Positions 61,801 through 64,000 of a stretch of 64,000 bases of DNA are shown here, piece by piece. How positions within the stretch are numbered: position 1 is the first letter of the stretch; each line of letters begins with the position of its first letter. The stretch is taken from the NCBI RefSeq assembly GCF_964355755.1, contig NC_092675.1:22360412-22424411 (forward strand). The letters run 5' to 3'. The position numbers and the translations under genes are program-made. The notes under the pieces were generated by a model, which was not told where the DNA came from, made no database searches, and was given only the letters and a program-made list of their open reading frames with translations. Origin of the DNA: Antedon mediterranea. Its lineage: Eukaryota > Echinodermata > Crinoidea > Comatulida > Antedonidae.

Positions 61801-63287
61801 GAACCTAAATTCATTTTAATTGTCAATAACTAATTATCTAACTTCACCTAATTATGTTATGGTAAAAATCAGTATTGACAGTATGTACCAATTTTATATA
61901 CCATCATGTAAAAATTTCAGAAGTTACGAGAGCGCGATTTACCGAATTTTGCCCTTACGTAAATGAATATTTACACACACACAGATGTGTCTTTTGGATT
62001 GAACACAGCACAAGAAAAACCAATCGTAATAACTTACAGCACAAGAGTTTCGTCCTTTAGATTTTCCAGCAATCACCCCCAGAATTCCAGCAACAAGATA
62101 AAACTGTAGATATTAATATGACGCTGACATCATACTGTTATAGTTCAAACTTATTATGCAGTAACAAAAGAATACGTGTAGTCAAAATGGATGAAGTGGC
62201 TGAAATTTTAATTTACCATATTTCATCTTTTTGAATTAAAAATAAATGTAAATTAATACAGTCGACTCCGCCTAAGTCGAATCTAATGGGACCGGTATAA
62301 AAATTCGAGTTACGCGAACTTCGACTTACAGATTTGCCAAAAAAAATGCTAGGCCTAGGCTCACTCACTAGCCGCGCTATGGCTAGGCCTAGTGGACCCT
62401 GCCCTGTCGCGGCCCACGCGATGAGCCTTCTTGAATTGAGTTTGCTTAGCTAGAGCTAGGCCTAATAAATGCTAAGCCTCTTTATCGGCAATGATAAACT
62501 GTATTTTCTTTTATGGTTTAAGCCCGAAACAATACAAAAACGTATAATAAATACATTTCGGTTTTTGTTCGAAATCGGTATCCATTGTTTATTGCCATCT
62601 GTCTAGCACAAAATAGGTACCCACAAAACGCCGCTCAAGTTCTCAACTCTGAAACAACTCATACACTATACACTAGCGCGAGTTGTAGGACGCCACCTAT
62701 ACTATACAACCTGCTTGAGAGAATCGATATGGTCCCACATTATCCCCTCTGTTGTTTGTTTATCGAATTACGTACGTTTCATCGGCTTTTTTAGCGCGTT
62801 GTTGCCGCGTAATTTGTGACTTCGACTTATACGATATAAATCACTAAAGAATGTGTGTATTCGGACCGCAAAAAGACGTCGACTTAGACGAATTTCGGCT
62901 TAGAAAAATTCGACTTACAAATGAAAATTACACAGTAATGTATAGGAAAGAATTGGGACTTTCCTAAAAATTCGACTTTCGCGATTTTTCGACTTACGCG
63001 AATTCGACTTTGGCGGAGTCGACTGTATCATAACATATTTAAAACCAGTTAATATTTACCCCAAGTGCACCCCAGATTGGGACAGCAATTGTGCCTTGAA
63101 GATATTGAAGAAAGATGCATGCCACACCAAAAGCAAGGGATACAACCGATAAACTAATCTGCATATAGCCAGTCACAAGTGCAGCTGTAGAGTTTAAACG
63201 TGATGGGACTTTTTCTTGCTGTTGATAGTAAATTACTGGTGCAGCCTCTGGGGAAACTTGCAGTGGTACAGTGGTTGTTGTCATCAT
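58898..63287 (-). CDS. MS4A/CD20-like four-pass membrane protein B
   Basis: Six coding exons: 63287-63060, 62103-62038, 61476-61369, 60885-60760, 59792-59762, 58998-58898. All are GT-AG; phases join cleanly to about 219 residues. The start is MMTTTTVPLQVSPEAA; an acceptor TTTAATAG lies 10 bp before it, so the ORF upstream is intronic. TM1 is ISLSVVSLAFGVACIFL, then PIWGALGFYLVAGILGVIAG (TM2), LVMSILAAVTACIHLYW (TM3) and IVCTLIGGIELVVAITSSVY (TM4), with a Ser/Tyr-rich second loop and a CCGATCCC cluster after TM4 that may be palmitoylated. This pattern fits the CD20-like family (PF04103), whose members modulate receptor and ion-channel complexes. The tail is short and Gln/Val-rich and ends at TAA. 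It is 60-65% similar by eye to gene A. Confidence 0.9.
59276..59615 (+). mobile_element. LINE 3' end remnant
   Basis: The plus strand reads KLPEEIRDSLILN..IKTFINKLNIYFE and stop, like the end of CR1/L2-type ORF2 (LPEEIR...FKTKLKKYL). A 3'UTR follows and ends in AAATAAATGAAATAAAAATG. It lies in intron 5 of MS4A-like gene B, antisense to the gene. Confidence 0.6.
62259..63025. mobile_element. Non-autonomous pogo/Tigger-like (Tc1/mariner) element
   Basis: 767 bp. It starts CAGTCGACTCCGCCTAAGTC and ends with the complement of CAGTCGACTCCGCCAAAGTC, flanked by TA on both sides (62257-62258 and 63026-63027). Both ends carry repeated TCGACTTA/TTCGACTT motifs. The core contains GGCCTAGGC and CpG-rich sequence. 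No transposase. It lies in intron 1 of MS4A-like gene B, 34 bp from the exon 1 donor. Confidence 0.88.
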
Positions 63288-63296
63288 TAAAATGGA

Positions 63297-64000
63297 TCTA
63301 TTAAACAAAGACAAAAGCTGTTGTATAAATGGCACTTATGTGTCTCGCACCAGAATGTTACCAAAAATGAACCATCCATGTCAGTAATGCACAAAATGAC
63401 CGCGGGAGACAACCGTTGATCACTTCAATACCCCTTTTACCTCGTCTAGCAGACGGAGTTTGACGCACTGCGCGCCAACATAAAAAAAAATCAAAACACG
63501 AAAAACGAAAAGTACCGAGACAAAACAGAGACACAATGACTCTAAACGCCGGTGCTCTCTTAATTTTTTTTCTTTTTGATATTTTATTTAAACACAGACT
63601 ATTATCAATATTAATGCTCGCCTGTAAAAATCTATGTACTATGTACTGACTTAAATCAACTTTACTCTTTTATTATGTGCTATGAATTTGCTGTATTTCT
63701 TATTTCTTTCAGAGGTATGTGTTGTAGTTCTAATATACTCTAGTGGAAACAGTACTCTTCTGCACTGTAAAGTAGAAAGTCCAGTTTCACACACCACCAA
63801 AACTGTCTGCAACATTTTATATTATCTTTATTAAATAATAATATAATCATTTTTTAAAAGTGCCACACATGCGTCCATACAATTACAAATTAAAAGTTTA
63901 AACAACAACAAAAAACAAACTTTTAAATTATACAAACATAATGGAAAAGAAAACATAAACATTTGTTATATTTTGATTGGGAACTTTCGTGCTTAACATC
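63297..64000. other. Upstream region of MS4A-like gene B and window end
   Basis: The gene B 5'UTR exon boundary is probably at 63297. A CpG-containing patch at about 63400-63560 may be its promoter. The last 200 bp are AT-rich. No coding exon recognised. Confidence 0.4.

Noticed and set aside
63039-63335. Longer start (MPFIQQLLSLFN) for MS4A-like gene B
   Set aside because: A splice acceptor lies between this ATG and the MMTTTT start. Gene A also begins at MTT right after an acceptor, so the extra residues are intronic.

Overview
The window is animal nuclear DNA. Genes are split by GT-AG introns, the sequence is AT-rich, and it is full of LINE, SINE, MITE, DNA-transposon and Ty3-type LTR remnants. 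Frequent GGCCTAGGC-type motifs and the protein similarities fit a marine invertebrate deuterostome, with an echinoderm as best guess. No clade-specific gene fixes the species, so the taxon is an inference. All assignments are from reading exons, splice sites and family motifs; no search was run.

Layout. (1) 1-1040 is a 17-bp minisatellite inside an intron of MSH5. (2) 1259-28807 (+) holds the last 14 exons (514 codons) of the meiotic MutS homologue MSH5; the N-terminal part lies left of the window. Its 16-kb intron (1643-17683) contains a damaged Ty3-type LTR retrotransposon with almost identical LTRs (3452-8244, minus) and an antisense gene for a secreted or membrane-anchored LRR-Ig protein (12380-10842). 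A later intron (22077-24892) contains a complete three-exon antisense gene for a 101-residue zinc-binding protein that resembles the C-terminal half of ZCCHC24; its exons are too short for a plain ORF scan. (3) 30502-40700 (+) is a complete five-exon GIPC PDZ adaptor gene whose introns carry a TTAA-flanked transposon and LINE pieces, one with a 2A-like motif. (4) 41-51.3 kb has no recognised host gene. It holds a truncated LINE reverse transcriptase, an array built on a 10-bp-stem hairpin, a 1.78-kb hAT element with perfect 8-bp target duplications that splits a minisatellite, and a 1.09-kb foldback element. (5) 51.6-63.3 kb (minus) contains two tandem six-exon genes for four-pass MS4A/CD20-like membrane proteins. 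The downstream copy has a 15-residue-repeat tail and a frameshift in its first coding exon; the upstream copy has a short tail that ends early. A pogo-like element sits in intron 1 of the upstream copy.

The genes do not form an obvious pathway: a meiotic recombination factor, two antisense nested genes, a trafficking adaptor and a small tandem family. The most useful results are the hidden zinc-finger gene, the MS4A-like pair with divergent tails, and several DNA elements whose ends and target duplications can be read exactly.
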